The notes beneath the pieces were generated by a model, which saw only the letters and a program-made list of their open reading frames with translations, searched no databases and was not told where the DNA came from. 8,718 nt of DNA from Candidatus Bipolaricaulota bacterium (lineage in GTDB: Bacteria; Bipolaricaulota; Bipolaricaulia; Bipolaricaulales; Bipolaricaulaceae): positions 1 to 8,718 of the forward strand of contig JANXBC010000011.1 of assembly GCA_025060555.1 (NCBI GenBank). Reading direction: 5' to 3'. Shown here in pieces: positions 1 to 6,492 of the stretch. The position numbers were made by a program, and so were the translations under genes. How positions within the stretch are numbered: position 1 is the first letter of the stretch; every line of letters begins with the position of its first letter.

Positions 1-683
1 AAGAACACGCCGGCCTCACAGCAGGTCTGGGCCAGGGCGATGGGCGAGTCCAGGTGCGAGCCGATCACGTCGCAGCCCTGCTGGATGAGGGCCTGGGTGG
101 CGGCCACCTCTTTGGCCCGGTCCAGCCAGGCGCCCGTGACCACGAAGTAGGTGGTGACGTTGGGGTTCACTGCCCGCGCGCCGAGATGGAAGGCGTTGCA
201 GTTGCCAAGTACGAAAGCGATGGGCATACCTCCGATGAACCCGATCTTGTTGGTCTTGGTCGTGAGTCCTGCGGCCACACCCAGGAGGTAGTAGGCGAAT
301 TGCACGTTGCTGAAGTAGGTGCCGAAGTTATCGGCGAGCATGTAGCCGCCGGGGTGCATGAAGATCACGTCCGGGTGGCGCTTGGCCACGTTGAGGGCCG
401 GGAACATGTAGCCAAATCCCGCTGGGAAGAGGAGCTTTGCTCCCTGGAGGATCATGCTCTCCAACACGGCCTCGGCCTCACCCTCGGGGACGTTTTCCGC
501 AAACAGGATCTCCACGCAGGGCATCTTCTCTTTGAGGGCCATGAGGGCCTCGTATTGAGCCTGGTTATAGCCAGCATCGTCCTTGGTGCCGCCAATGATC
601 ATCCCTACCACCAAGCAGGGCTCGGCCGCCACTGCCACCAACCCCAACATTGCCACCGCTAAAACGAGTGCTGTGCGCTTCAT
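1..683 (-). CDS. BMP-family ABC transporter substrate-binding protein (3' end outside window)
   Basis: Extracytoplasmic binding component of the ABC importer encoded just upstream; it should capture the solute and deliver it to the two permeases. The first 227 residues are visible and the gene runs off the left edge. Residues 1-20 form a signal peptide: MKR, a hydrophobic stretch, then a VAVAA-like signal peptidase I site. Cys23 follows Pro, so there is no lipobox. The mature part follows the BMP/PnrA (Med) fold: a DDAGYNQ segment near 35-41, NVPEGEAEA near 64-72, GFIGGMP near 148-154, and W186-DRAKE followed by LIQQGCDVIGSHLDSP near 199-213, a typical block of this family. I chose the ATG at 683 because of the signal peptide and the strong AAGGAGGGG site just before it. 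Members bind nucleosides, nucleobases or related compounds; the substrate here is inferred only from class and neighbours. Six cysteines are unusual for the family. Confidence 0.93.
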   Translation of the reverse strand, partial: MKRTALVLAVAMLGLVAVAAEPCLVVGMIIGGTKDDAGYNQAQYEALMALKEKMPCVEILFAENVPEGEAEAVLESMILQGAKLLFPAGFGYMFPALNVAKRHPDVIFMHPGGYMLADNFGTYFSNVQFAYYLLGVAAGLTTKTNKIGFIGGMPIAFVLGNCNAFHLGARAVNPNVTTYFVVTGAWLDRAKEVAATQALIQQGCDVIGSHLDSPIALAQTCCEAGVF

Positions 684-747
684 ACCACCCCTCCTTTTTA
701 AGGTTTAAAATTCCTTGCCCTGTTCTTGGACCAGTTCTCACCCCCTT
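684..747 (-). promoter_or_regulatory. Spacer before the binding-protein gene: strong RBS and small AT-rich inverted repeat
   Basis: This 64-base spacer separates the second permease gene from the binding-protein gene. On the minus strand it holds a strong Shine-Dalgarno, AAGGAGGGG (687-695), three bases before the ATG. Next to it is an inverted repeat, TTTTAA/TTAAAA with a three-base loop (696-710). The hairpin would be weak and has no following T run, so it is not a convincing terminator. I see no good promoter here. The binding-protein gene is probably transcribed with the permease genes but translated from its own strong site, consistent with the need for excess binding protein. Confidence 0.6.
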
Positions 748-1641
748 TCACTCCGCGCCGAAGTAGACTCGTCCTAAACTGGCTGGGGCCACGTACCTCA
801 CCCCCCGTCCCCAAAGGAGAAGCACGAGCACGGTGAGGACATAAGGGATCATGTCCATGATGAAGGCGGAAACGCCCACCCCCATTGCTTGGAGCTGCAG
901 TTGAAACACCACCGCTCCTCCGAACACCAAAGCTCCCACGATGGCTCTAAGCGGGTTCCAGCGGGAGAAGATGACGAGAGCGATGGCGATGAAGCCGCGG
1001 CCGGCGGTCATCCCCTCGCTCCAAGTCCCGGTGATGCCAACGGAAAGGTGGGCTCCGCCTACAGCCGCTAATACCCCGGCCAAAGCCGCACCGATATAGC
1101 GGACGAGCGCGGGCGAGACACCCGCCGCGTAAGCGACGGACGGGTTTTCTCCTACAGCGCGCAGCTTCAAACCGAAGCGCGTGCAGAAGAGAACAAACCA
1201 GAGAAGCGGCGCGAGCACAAACGCCACGTACACAAGGGGGTCGTAGCGGAAAAAAAGGGACTGTGTGCCGAAGAGTGGATATTTAGGTAAGACAGCGGCC
1301 ATTTGGCCCACATAGGGCTTACCGATGAGGGCGCTCATGCCGATGCCGAAGAACATGAGGGCGAGGCCGGCCGCGAGCTGATGGGCCCGCCGGTGCACAA
1401 CAAGCCAGGCGTAGATGAGGTTGGCCAAAAGCCCAGCTCCGCCCGCGGCCAGGACCCCAAGCCAAGCATTTCTTGTGACAAAGGAAACAGCGAAGCTCAG
1501 GGATGCGCCAAGAAGCATTAGTCCCTCGAGGCCTAAATTGACCATACCGGTGCGTTGCTCCACCACCTCGCCGAGAGTGGGAAAGAGGATGGGCGCAGCG
1601 TAAAGGATGGCCCCGGAGATCCAGGAAAGAAGCCAGCTCAT
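748..1641 (-). CDS. BMP/nucleoside-type ABC transporter permease (NupQ-like, second permease)
   Basis: Integral membrane subunit, 297 residues, of the BPD_transp_2 permease family shared by nucleoside, sugar and branched-chain amino acid importers. It should form the translocation path as a heterodimer with the upstream permease. Near 26-45 it has EQRTGMVNLGLEGLMLLGA, the conserved first block of this permease type. Hydrophobic segments recur to residue 278, roughly eight or nine membrane spans. Residues 157-182 (FGLKLRAVGENPSVAYAAG and following) are the cytoplasmic coupling region that contacts the ATPase; the first permease has a clear counterpart. A GRGFIAIALVIFSRWNP block at 214-230 is also typical. 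The ATG overlaps the upstream stop as ATGA, with GGGGGTGA as Shine-Dalgarno inside the preceding gene, so translation is probably coupled. Length is normal and nothing looks broken. B. subtilis NupQ (YufQ) is the functional analogue; the substrate is not proven. Confidence 0.93.
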   Translation of the reverse strand: MSWLLSWISGAILYAAPILFPTLGEVVEQRTGMVNLGLEGLMLLGASLSFAVSFVTRNAWLGVLAAGGAGLLANLIYAWLVVHRRAHQLAAGLALMFFGIGMSALIGKPYVGQMAAVLPKYPLFGTQSLFFRYDPLVYVAFVLAPLLWFVLFCTRFGLKLRAVGENPSVAYAAGVSPALVRYIGAALAGVLAAVGGAHLSVGITGTWSEGMTAGRGFIAIALVIFSRWNPLRAIVGALVFGGAVVFQLQLQAMGVGVSAFIMDMIPYVLTVLVLLLWGRGVRYVAPASLGRVYFGAE

Positions 1642-2672
1642 CCCTTCACCCCCTTGCCCAAAGGTTTGGCTAGAACGGTGAACAAGATCAGGGCCATAAG
1701 AACGTTCACTGCGGCATAAGGGAGGCGTTGGGTGATCTGCAGGGTGAACCCACTTGAGGCGATGAAGGCGATCAGAAAGGCCATGAGCAAGATGCCGAAG
1801 GGGTTAGCGAAGGCCAGCCAGTTCACGAGGAAGCCCATGAACCCGTAGCCGGGGGAGATGGCCATTTTCAGGCGGCCGTGTATGGCCGCGACCTCCGCGA
1901 TCCCTGCCAAGCCAGCGAGAGCTCCCCCGATGACCATAGCTAGTACGAGCCAGCGCTCCACGGGAAGGCCTAGTCGCCGTGCGGCTTCAGGGTTTCCCCC
2001 CACAGCGCGAAGTTCCAGGCCCCAACGGCTACGGCTAATCAGATAGGCGTAACCAAGGAGGAAGAAAAGGCCGAGGAAAAACCCAAGGTGCAGGCGTGTG
2101 CCAAACAGGGTGGGAAAGCGCGCGGAAGGAGGGAGCTCCGGAGTTTGGGGATACATGGCGAGCTCTGGGGCCCGCCAGGGCCCAAACACGAAGTACCCCA
2201 CAACCAATGGGGCCAAGTAGTTGAGGAGGAGGGTGGTGATGGTCTCGTTCACCCAGCCCAAGGCACGCAGGAGTCCGGGGATCGCCGCCCAAGCGGCCCC
2301 GCCAAGCATCCCCGCCAAGATGACCAAGGAAAGGTGTAAGCCGGCGGGAAGGCCGGGGAGGTTTAGGGCGGCCCAGGTCCCCAGGAGTGCACCCATCATG
2401 AATTGCCCTTCGGCACCGACGTTGATGAGGCCGGCCCTGAAGGGAATGGCCACACCCAAAGCGGTGAGAAGAAGGGGGGCCATGCGCACCACTACCTCCG
2501 AAAGCCCACGGGGGTTGAGAATGTTTAGACGAAACGTATCGCGATAGGCCTTGAGCGGATCTTTCCCCAAGGCCCAAAGGACCACGCCGAAGACGCCAAG
2601 GATGATGACAACGGTGAGGAGGAGACGGAGGAGGGGCCAGGCTATACGTGCGCGCCAGCCACTAAGGAGCAT
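1638..2672 (-). CDS. BMP/nucleoside-type ABC transporter permease (NupP-like, first permease)
   Basis: Integral membrane subunit, 344 residues, partner of the permease encoded downstream. A basic N-terminus (WRARIAWPLLR) leads into a first membrane span at about 15-35. A longer periplasmic segment follows (KDPLKAYRDTF near 37-47), usual for the NupP/YufP branch. Residues 76-95 (IPFRAGLINVGAEGQFMMGA) are the family's conserved block. The coupling region is at about 217-242 (WGLELRAVGGNPEAARRLG), closely matching the same region of the second permease and showing their paralogy. About eight to ten membrane spans are likely. The start overlaps the end of the ATPase gene by 11 bases, with a G-rich GGGGGTGG Shine-Dalgarno inside that gene; the end overlaps the next start by four. 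This arrangement implies one transcript and coupled synthesis of the subunits. Sugar or other CUT2-like permeases are alternatives, but the ATPase and BMP neighbours favour nucleosides. Confidence 0.93.
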   Translation of the reverse strand: MLLSGWRARIAWPLLRLLLTVVIILGVFGVVLWALGKDPLKAYRDTFRLNILNPRGLSEVVVRMAPLLLTALGVAIPFRAGLINVGAEGQFMMGALLGTWAALNLPGLPAGLHLSLVILAGMLGGAAWAAIPGLLRALGWVNETITTLLLNYLAPLVVGYFVFGPWRAPELAMYPQTPELPPSARFPTLFGTRLHLGFFLGLFFLLGYAYLISRSRWGLELRAVGGNPEAARRLGLPVERWLVLAMVIGGALAGLAGIAEVAAIHGRLKMAISPGYGFMGFLVNWLAFANPFGILLMAFLIAFIASSGFTLQITQRLPYAAVNVLMALILFTVLAKPLGKGVKG

Positions 2673-4191
2673 GAACCACCCCCGCCCCGGTCATCACCCG
2701 CCCTACTTCGGTGAGATCCGCTTCTTCCGGCCGGAACTCCCCGACAATCTGACCTTTCAGCATCACGACAATCCGATCACAAAGGGCAAAAAGCTCGTTC
2801 AGGTCCTCGGAGATCAGGAGTACCCCCTTTCCTTCCTCCCGTGCGGCGAGGAACGCCTGGCGCACGGCGTTAGCACTGCGCACATCCAAACCGCGGGTGG
2901 GATAGAGGCCGACCACCAGGTGATAGGGGCGGCTCAGTTCACGCACAAGGGTGAAACGCTGGAGGTTTCCACCGGAGAGGTTTGCGGCCCGGACCCGCTC
3001 AGGAACTGTCTCCAACCCCAGTTTAGAAAAGCCAAGATTGAGGAACTCCCGGACCCTTCTCCAGTCCAATCCAAGGCCGCCGAAGCGGCTGAACCCGCGC
3101 AAGTCAAGGAGGGCGAGGTTCTCCAACACTGAAAACCACGGGACAACCGCCATGCTGAGGGGGTCCTCCGGGACAAAAGCAACACCGCTTTGGATGAGAC
3201 GCCTTGGGGGCCAGCGCGTTGCGTCCTCGCCGCGAAAGATTTTCTTCCCTCGCACGATGCGTATGAGGCCGAGGATGGCATCCCCAAGCTCGCGTTGTCC
3301 GTTCCCAGAAACCCCCGCAACCCCCACGATTTCCCCGGCGTGCACCGTGAGGTTTATGTTTTGCAAGCCAGGCGCAGTGCCCACCGGTTTGGTCCACACA
3401 CCTTGCAGTTCCAAAATGGGGTCGCCGGGTTTCCGTTTCTCTTTAGCACTGATTTCTGCCAGCCTCTCGCCAAACATCATCTGGAGCAGTGTTTCTTCGC
3501 GGACTTCCTGGGGGCGCACCGTACCCACCACCCGGCCCTGGCGCATCACGGTGATGCGATCCGCGCAGGTCAGGGCCTCCCGCAGTTTATGGGTGATGAA
3601 GATGAGGGAATACCCATCGGCCTTGAGGCTTTGAAACACGTGGAACAGGGCGGCGACTTCGTGGGGGACGAGCACTTTGGTGGGCTCATCGAAGATGAGA
3701 ACGCGTGCACCAGCGAGGAGGAGTTTCAGGAGTTCCACGCGTTGTTGTTCCCCAATGGAAAGCTGCCAGACCAAAGCTCCCGGGTTAAGAGCTAGACCAT
3801 AACGTTCACTTGCCTGGGTGATCGACCGATGGAGGTCTTTTCGGCGAAGCACCGGCGGCAGTTCAGCCATGAACAGGGCTACGTTCTCGGCCACGGTCAT
3901 CGCGGGGATGAGGGTAAAGCCTTGGAAGACCATGCCGATGCCAAGCAGGCGGGCATCGCGGGGGGAGCGGATATGCGCGAGCTTGCCATTTACACGAATT
4001 GTTCCGGCGTCAGCTCGATAGAAGCCGTAGAGGATCTTCATGAGGGTGCTCTTCCCAGCTCCGTTCTCTCCCAGGAGGGCGTGGATTTCCCCCGGATAGA
4101 GATCGAAGTCGACCTGATCGTTGGCCAAGACGCCGGGAAAACGTTTGGTAATACCCTGTAACTGGACCACGGGTTTGTCTGGTTCACACAT
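2662..4191 (-). CDS. Nucleoside-type ABC transporter, double ATP-binding protein (NupO-like)
   Basis: Cytoplasmic ATPase subunit, 509 residues, with two fused nucleotide-binding domains, as in BMP/nucleoside and CUT2 sugar importers. Domain 1 is intact: Walker A GENGAGKST at 41-49, Q-loop Gln90, signature LSIGEQQ at 144-150, Walker B LIFDEPT at 165-171 with Glu169, and switch His201. Domain 2 (from about 262) keeps a signature LSGGNLQ but is degenerate elsewhere: GVSGNGQREL replaces a true Walker A, GLYPTRGLDV lacks the Walker B acidic pair, and the switch position reads ISEDLNE instead of His. This asymmetry is normal for the family, so ATP hydrolysis should occur mainly at one site. An in-frame TGA at 4207-4209 rules out a longer product, so the ATG at 4191 is the first usable start. 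It is preceded by AAGGG at an eight-base spacing. This is the first gene of the transporter operon; B. subtilis NupO (YufO) is the closest named analogue. Confidence 0.95.
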   Translation of the reverse strand: MCEPDKPVVQLQGITKRFPGVLANDQVDFDLYPGEIHALLGENGAGKSTLMKILYGFYRADAGTIRVNGKLAHIRSPRDARLLGIGMVFQGFTLIPAMTVAENVALFMAELPPVLRRKDLHRSITQASERYGLALNPGALVWQLSIGEQQRVELLKLLLAGARVLIFDEPTKVLVPHEVAALFHVFQSLKADGYSLIFITHKLREALTCADRITVMRQGRVVGTVRPQEVREETLLQMMFGERLAEISAKEKRKPGDPILELQGVWTKPVGTAPGLQNINLTVHAGEIVGVAGVSGNGQRELGDAILGLIRIVRGKKIFRGEDATRWPPRRLIQSGVAFVPEDPLSMAVVPWFSVLENLALLDLRGFSRFGGLGLDWRRVREFLNLGFSKLGLETVPERVRAANLSGGNLQRFTLVRELSRPYHLVVGLYPTRGLDVRSANAVRQAFLAAREEGKGVLLISEDLNELFALCDRIVVMLKGQIVGEFRPEEADLTEVGRVMTGAGVVHAP

Positions 4192-4192
4192 A

Positions 4193-4200
4193 GTGCCAAC
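4193..4200 (-). repeat. GTTGGCAC direct repeat, copy next to the ATPase start codon
   Basis: On the minus strand the octamer GTTGGCAC lies between the Shine-Dalgarno and the ATG of the ATPase gene. The same octamer occurs in the same orientation at 4265-4272, just upstream of the predicted promoter. The repeat is exact but short, so chance is possible. If it is a protein site, binding here would overlap the start of the transcribed region. Confidence 0.35.
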
Positions 4201-4225
4201 CCTTGTTCATCCGGGGTCTAGGCCG

Positions 4226-4254
4226 ATTATTTCGCAAGAGAAACGCTGGGTAAA
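4226..4254 (-). promoter_or_regulatory. Predicted sigma-70-type promoter of the transporter operon
   Basis: In the 115-base gap upstream of the ATPase gene, the minus strand reads TTTACC (4249-4254, four of six matches to the -35 consensus), a 17-base spacer, then AATAAT (4226-4231, five of six matches to the -10 consensus). Transcription would begin near 4219, giving a leader of about 28 bases before the ATG at 4191. This is the only well-spaced pair I found in the gap. It supports a separate transcript for the four transporter genes. Prediction by eye, with no experimental support. Confidence 0.5.
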
Positions 4255-4256
4255 CA

Positions 4257-4268
4257 GCACAACTGTGC
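4257..4268 (-). promoter_or_regulatory. Inverted repeat upstream of the transporter promoter, candidate regulator site
   Basis: GCACA-GT-TGTGC is a perfect five-base inverted repeat, centred near -43 relative to the predicted transcription start and just upstream of the -35 hexamer. That is a usual place for an activator that touches RNA polymerase. The PucR-family gene next door makes it the natural candidate ligand-responsive regulator. The assignment is inference; the repeat is short and could be fortuitous. It also overlaps the upstream GTTGGCAC copy. Confidence 0.4.
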
Positions 4269-4272
4269 CAAC
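4265..4272 (-). repeat. GTTGGCAC direct repeat, promoter-upstream copy
   Basis: Second exact copy of the octamer at 4193-4200, in the same orientation and 72 bases away. It partly overlaps the GCACA/TGTGC inverted repeat. The pair could be half-sites for a looping or multimeric regulator, or chance. Confidence 0.35.
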
Positions 4273-4306
4273 GCCGCGGCCATTTGTTTGTGAAAACTTG
4301 CCAAAA

Positions 4307-5977
4307 TCAGGTTCGACGGACGAGGGGGAGGAAATGCAAGGCCACAGCGAGGGTCAGGCGGTCGGCGGGGTTATCCAAGATGGGGCCCAATGCTGTGCGC
4401 ACGCGGCTCAGCCGGTAGCGCGCGGTGTTGTAATGCACGCCCAACGTTTCCGCAGTGCGCCGCAGATTTTGCCCACACTCCAGATAAGTGCGCAGGGTCT
4501 CCAGGAGGGTGCCATCCCGATCGATGGCCAATAGTGGAGCCAACGTCCTTTCGCATAGTTCCCCAAGATGTTTGAGGGACTCCGCGGAGGAGAAGAGGCG
4601 CAAAAGCCCAAGCTCCTCGTTATGGATGACAAGACCCGTTTGGCCGGGGTAAAGCATGCGTCCGAGCTCAAGGCTCTGCATAGCACTGCGGTAGGCCGAG
4701 GGAAAACCGTGCAAAGCCGAGAGAATTTGACTAATCCCGATGGAGACGGTATGTGGCGGGTTCTCTTTGGCCACGCGCTGGCACACCTCGTGCAAGGCAC
4801 GCGTCAGCTCTTTAGTGCCGGCGCGTAACCCAGCCAGGGAGAAGAACACGATGAGTCTGGTGCCTTGCCGCCAAAAAACGGCCCGGGGGTTCAAAACCCG
4901 AATGTATCGGCGCGCCAAATATAGGCTTGTGTCCACCGCCGAACGGTTTCGCCTCTCTTGCAAGCTCAACATCTCTCCTACAGGAAGGTCCGGGGCAACC
5001 ACCACCAGACAATACGGGGTCTCCAGCCGGATTCCCATGTGTTGTGCCAGTTTCACCGTGCGCTCCAGGACCTCCGGCCGCTCGGAAAGGAGTCCCTCAA
5101 GGATCTCGTTTTGAAACTGCTGATCCACCTGGCTTAAGGCCTGAAGCTCCATCATCTTGAGGGCGGTCACGGTGGCCCCATGTTCCAAAGCGACTTTACA
5201 AACATGAGGGATGGGCGTGGGCAGTGCGCCGCACACCACGATGTCGCCGAGGACCATGGAGCTTGCGCGAATTGGGTAGAAGACGAGCTCCTGGCCCTTG
5301 ACTGGATCCCGCCAGAGCCGGGCCTGGCCCCAGTCAAGCCCAACTTCCTCCGGAACGACCCGTTCCGCAAGATAAAGGTCTTCCCCATAACCTCTGTCGA
5401 AAAGCTCGAGGCATTCAGCGGCGTCTGGGCTCTGGCCAAGAAGGCGGCGAAAGCGGTCGACGATGAGCACCGGTCTTTCCAAGGTTTTGGCCATGAGACC
5501 AGCGATTTCCGGATACCCTCCGCCGGAAAGGATCAGATCCAAAAACTGGCGGAGGAGGGCCTCCGATTGCCTGAGCTCATTGGCCTGGATGTTGAGAATA
5601 TGACTGGTCAAAGGCTGGATGATGTCGATGAAGGAAACCTTGGGTGGAAGCTCGATGAGCGGGAAGTCCAGTTTGTCAGCGGCCTCGATCATGCATTCTG
5701 GAATTTGGTCGACGTAGCTTTCCGGGGTGATGGCGAGCCCCACCAGGCCCTTCTCCGCGAGCTGCGGAACGAGGGTTTCCATCGCCGCAGCGTTATCCCG
5801 CAACGGATAAAGGGTGGTGACGAGGAGCTCGCCAGGCCTGACCCACTCCAGGATATCCGGAACCTCCATGACGTTCACCGCTTCCACCACGCGGTCCAGG
5901 CCCCGCTCGCCGGCCAAGACCTTGGCTCGCCGCAACGGCTCCGCTAGGGTCAGCGCTTCCCGCAGAGTAAGGCCCAT
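4307..5977 (-). CDS. PucR-family transcriptional regulator
   Basis: Cytoplasmic DNA-binding regulator, 556 residues. Residues 3-125 are the PucR N-terminal sensory domain (purine catabolism regulator type), opening with LTLREALTLAEPLRRAKVLAG and continuing through MEVPDILEWVRPGELLVTT, a highly recognisable block. A middle region (about 140-280) resembles a variable sensor segment. Residues about 310-425 match the degenerate GGDEF-like CdaR domain. The C-terminus (about 487-545) is the family HTH: LLETLRTYLECGQNLRRTAETLG, then VHYNTARYRLSRV as the recognition region. Length is normal. PucR proteins usually sense purine-pathway compounds and act as activators or repressors of adjacent uptake and catabolic genes. 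Here the gene lies directly upstream of a nucleoside-type ABC operon, so control of that operon is the likely role. The ATG has no Shine-Dalgarno, but the family alignment supports this start. Confidence 0.93.
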   Translation of the reverse strand: MGLTLREALTLAEPLRRAKVLAGERGLDRVVEAVNVMEVPDILEWVRPGELLVTTLYPLRDNAAAMETLVPQLAEKGLVGLAITPESYVDQIPECMIEAADKLDFPLIELPPKVSFIDIIQPLTSHILNIQANELRQSEALLRQFLDLILSGGGYPEIAGLMAKTLERPVLIVDRFRRLLGQSPDAAECLELFDRGYGEDLYLAERVVPEEVGLDWGQARLWRDPVKGQELVFYPIRASSMVLGDIVVCGALPTPIPHVCKVALEHGATVTALKMMELQALSQVDQQFQNEILEGLLSERPEVLERTVKLAQHMGIRLETPYCLVVVAPDLPVGEMLSLQERRNRSAVDTSLYLARRYIRVLNPRAVFWRQGTRLIVFFSLAGLRAGTKELTRALHEVCQRVAKENPPHTVSIGISQILSALHGFPSAYRSAMQSLELGRMLYPGQTGLVIHNEELGLLRLFSSAESLKHLGELCERTLAPLLAIDRDGTLLETLRTYLECGQNLRRTAETLGVHYNTARYRLSRVRTALGPILDNPADRLTLAVALHFLPLVRRT

Positions 5978-5984
5978 CGGGAAA

Positions 5985-5990
5985 AGTATA
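5985..5990 (-). promoter_or_regulatory. -10-like hexamer immediately before pucR-type gene, possible leaderless promoter
   Basis: TATACT (five of six matches to the -10 consensus) ends seven bases before the ATG at 5977, so transcription would begin at or one base before the start codon. The bases between (TTTTCCCG region) contain no Shine-Dalgarno. This spacing is the hallmark of leaderless promoters known in Deinococcus-Thermus and Actinobacteria. I find no convincing -35 hexamer 16-17 bases upstream, which lowers confidence. The alternative is read-through from the yqeG operon. Confidence 0.4.
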
Positions 5991-5994
5991 CGGG

Positions 5995-6492
5995 TTAAAC
6001 GCGCCGGCCGAGGAGGCGCTCTAAAACGCGGTTCACCTTGGTCCGCCGCGCCTCCTGCGGGGAAAGCGGGGGCACGAGAACAGTATAGAGGCCCGCGAGC
6101 TTCCCGCCCAGAACATCGGTGAGGAGCTGATCGCCAATAACCGCGGCTTCCGAGCGCTTTACACCAAGGGCGTGTAAGGCCTGCTGAAACCCAAAGGGCA
6201 GGGGCTTTTTCGCACCCTCGATCAACACCACCCCCATCTCCGCAAGAGTCGCGCGCACCGGAGAATTTCGGGGAAGGCGAGCATTAGTGAGCACAGCAAT
6301 TTTGAAGCCTTGGCTTTGGAGGCGCCGAAGCAATACCAAAGTGGCGCGGGGGAACGCCCCGGTACGCCAAAGGCAAAGGGTGTTGTCCAGATCGAAGAGG
6401 AGAGCTCTAACCCCTTTGGTCCAAAGGTGGCGCCAGTCCACCTGACGGAGGGACGCCGCTTCCTCATCGGGCCTAATCAGCCTCGTGCTCAA
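5995..6492 (-). CDS. yqeG: YqeG family HAD-type phosphatase
   Basis: Small soluble phosphatase of the HAD superfamily (IIIA type), 165 residues, the normal size for YqeG. Motif I is LFDLDNTL with Asp34 and Asp36 as nucleophile and acid/base; motif II is AVLTNA with Thr69; the motif III lysine is in GAKKPLPF (95-96); motif IV is VIGDQLLTD with Asp121 and Asp126. The N-terminal RPDE followed by a short helix and a GVRALLFDLDNT strand is the YqeG pattern. The physiological substrate is not settled in the family. The start is a TTG at 6492 with GAGGT five bases upstream. It gives a 20-base overlap with the preceding 93-residue gene and keeps the conserved N-terminus, so I prefer it to any internal start. 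In Firmicutes yqeG often sits beside yqeH; that partner is not seen here. Confidence 0.92.
   Translation of the reverse strand: MSTRLIRPDEEAASLRQVDWRHLWTKGVRALLFDLDNTLCLWRTGAFPRATLVLLRRLQSQGFKIAVLTNARLPRNSPVRATLAEMGVVLIEGAKKPLPFGFQQALHALGVKRSEAAVIGDQLLTDVLGGKLAGLYTVLVPPLSPQEARRTKVNRVLERLLGRRV

Noticed and set aside
696..710. TTTTAA/TTAAAA hairpin as a transcription terminator
   Set aside because: The stem is short and entirely A/T, no T run follows, and a strong ribosome binding site lies directly downstream.
2035..2577. Minus-strand open frame of 180 codons inside the first permease gene
   Set aside because: It is an out-of-frame reading of the permease gene, rich in Gly, Pro, Arg and His without domain structure, while the permease frame has clear family motifs.
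2662..3410. Apparent loss of Walker A, Walker B and switch residues in the second half of the ATPase
   Set aside because: A degenerate second nucleotide-binding domain is normal in BMP/CUT2 double ATPases, so it is not evidence of a broken gene.
4184..4210. Eight-codon open frame (MNKGWHYV) overlapping the ATPase start codon, possible leader peptide
   Set aside because: It has no Shine-Dalgarno and would begin only about nine bases into the predicted transcript. It lacks the runs of one residue seen in attenuator peptides, and no hairpins follow it.
4256..4272. Sigma-54-like sequence TTGGCACAGTTGTGCT upstream of the ATPase gene
   Set aside because: The GG and GC dinucleotides are nine bases apart, not the required ten, and the adjacent regulator is PucR-type, not an AAA+ enhancer-binding protein. 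A sigma-70 reading fits better.
5180..5947. Long plus-strand open frame (255 codons) opposite the PucR-type gene
   Set aside because: It is the antisense shadow of a well-recognised coding region; the product matches no family I know and its composition reflects complementary codons. Other plus-strand frames in the window (for example 54-662 and 7988-8596) are rejected for the same reason.
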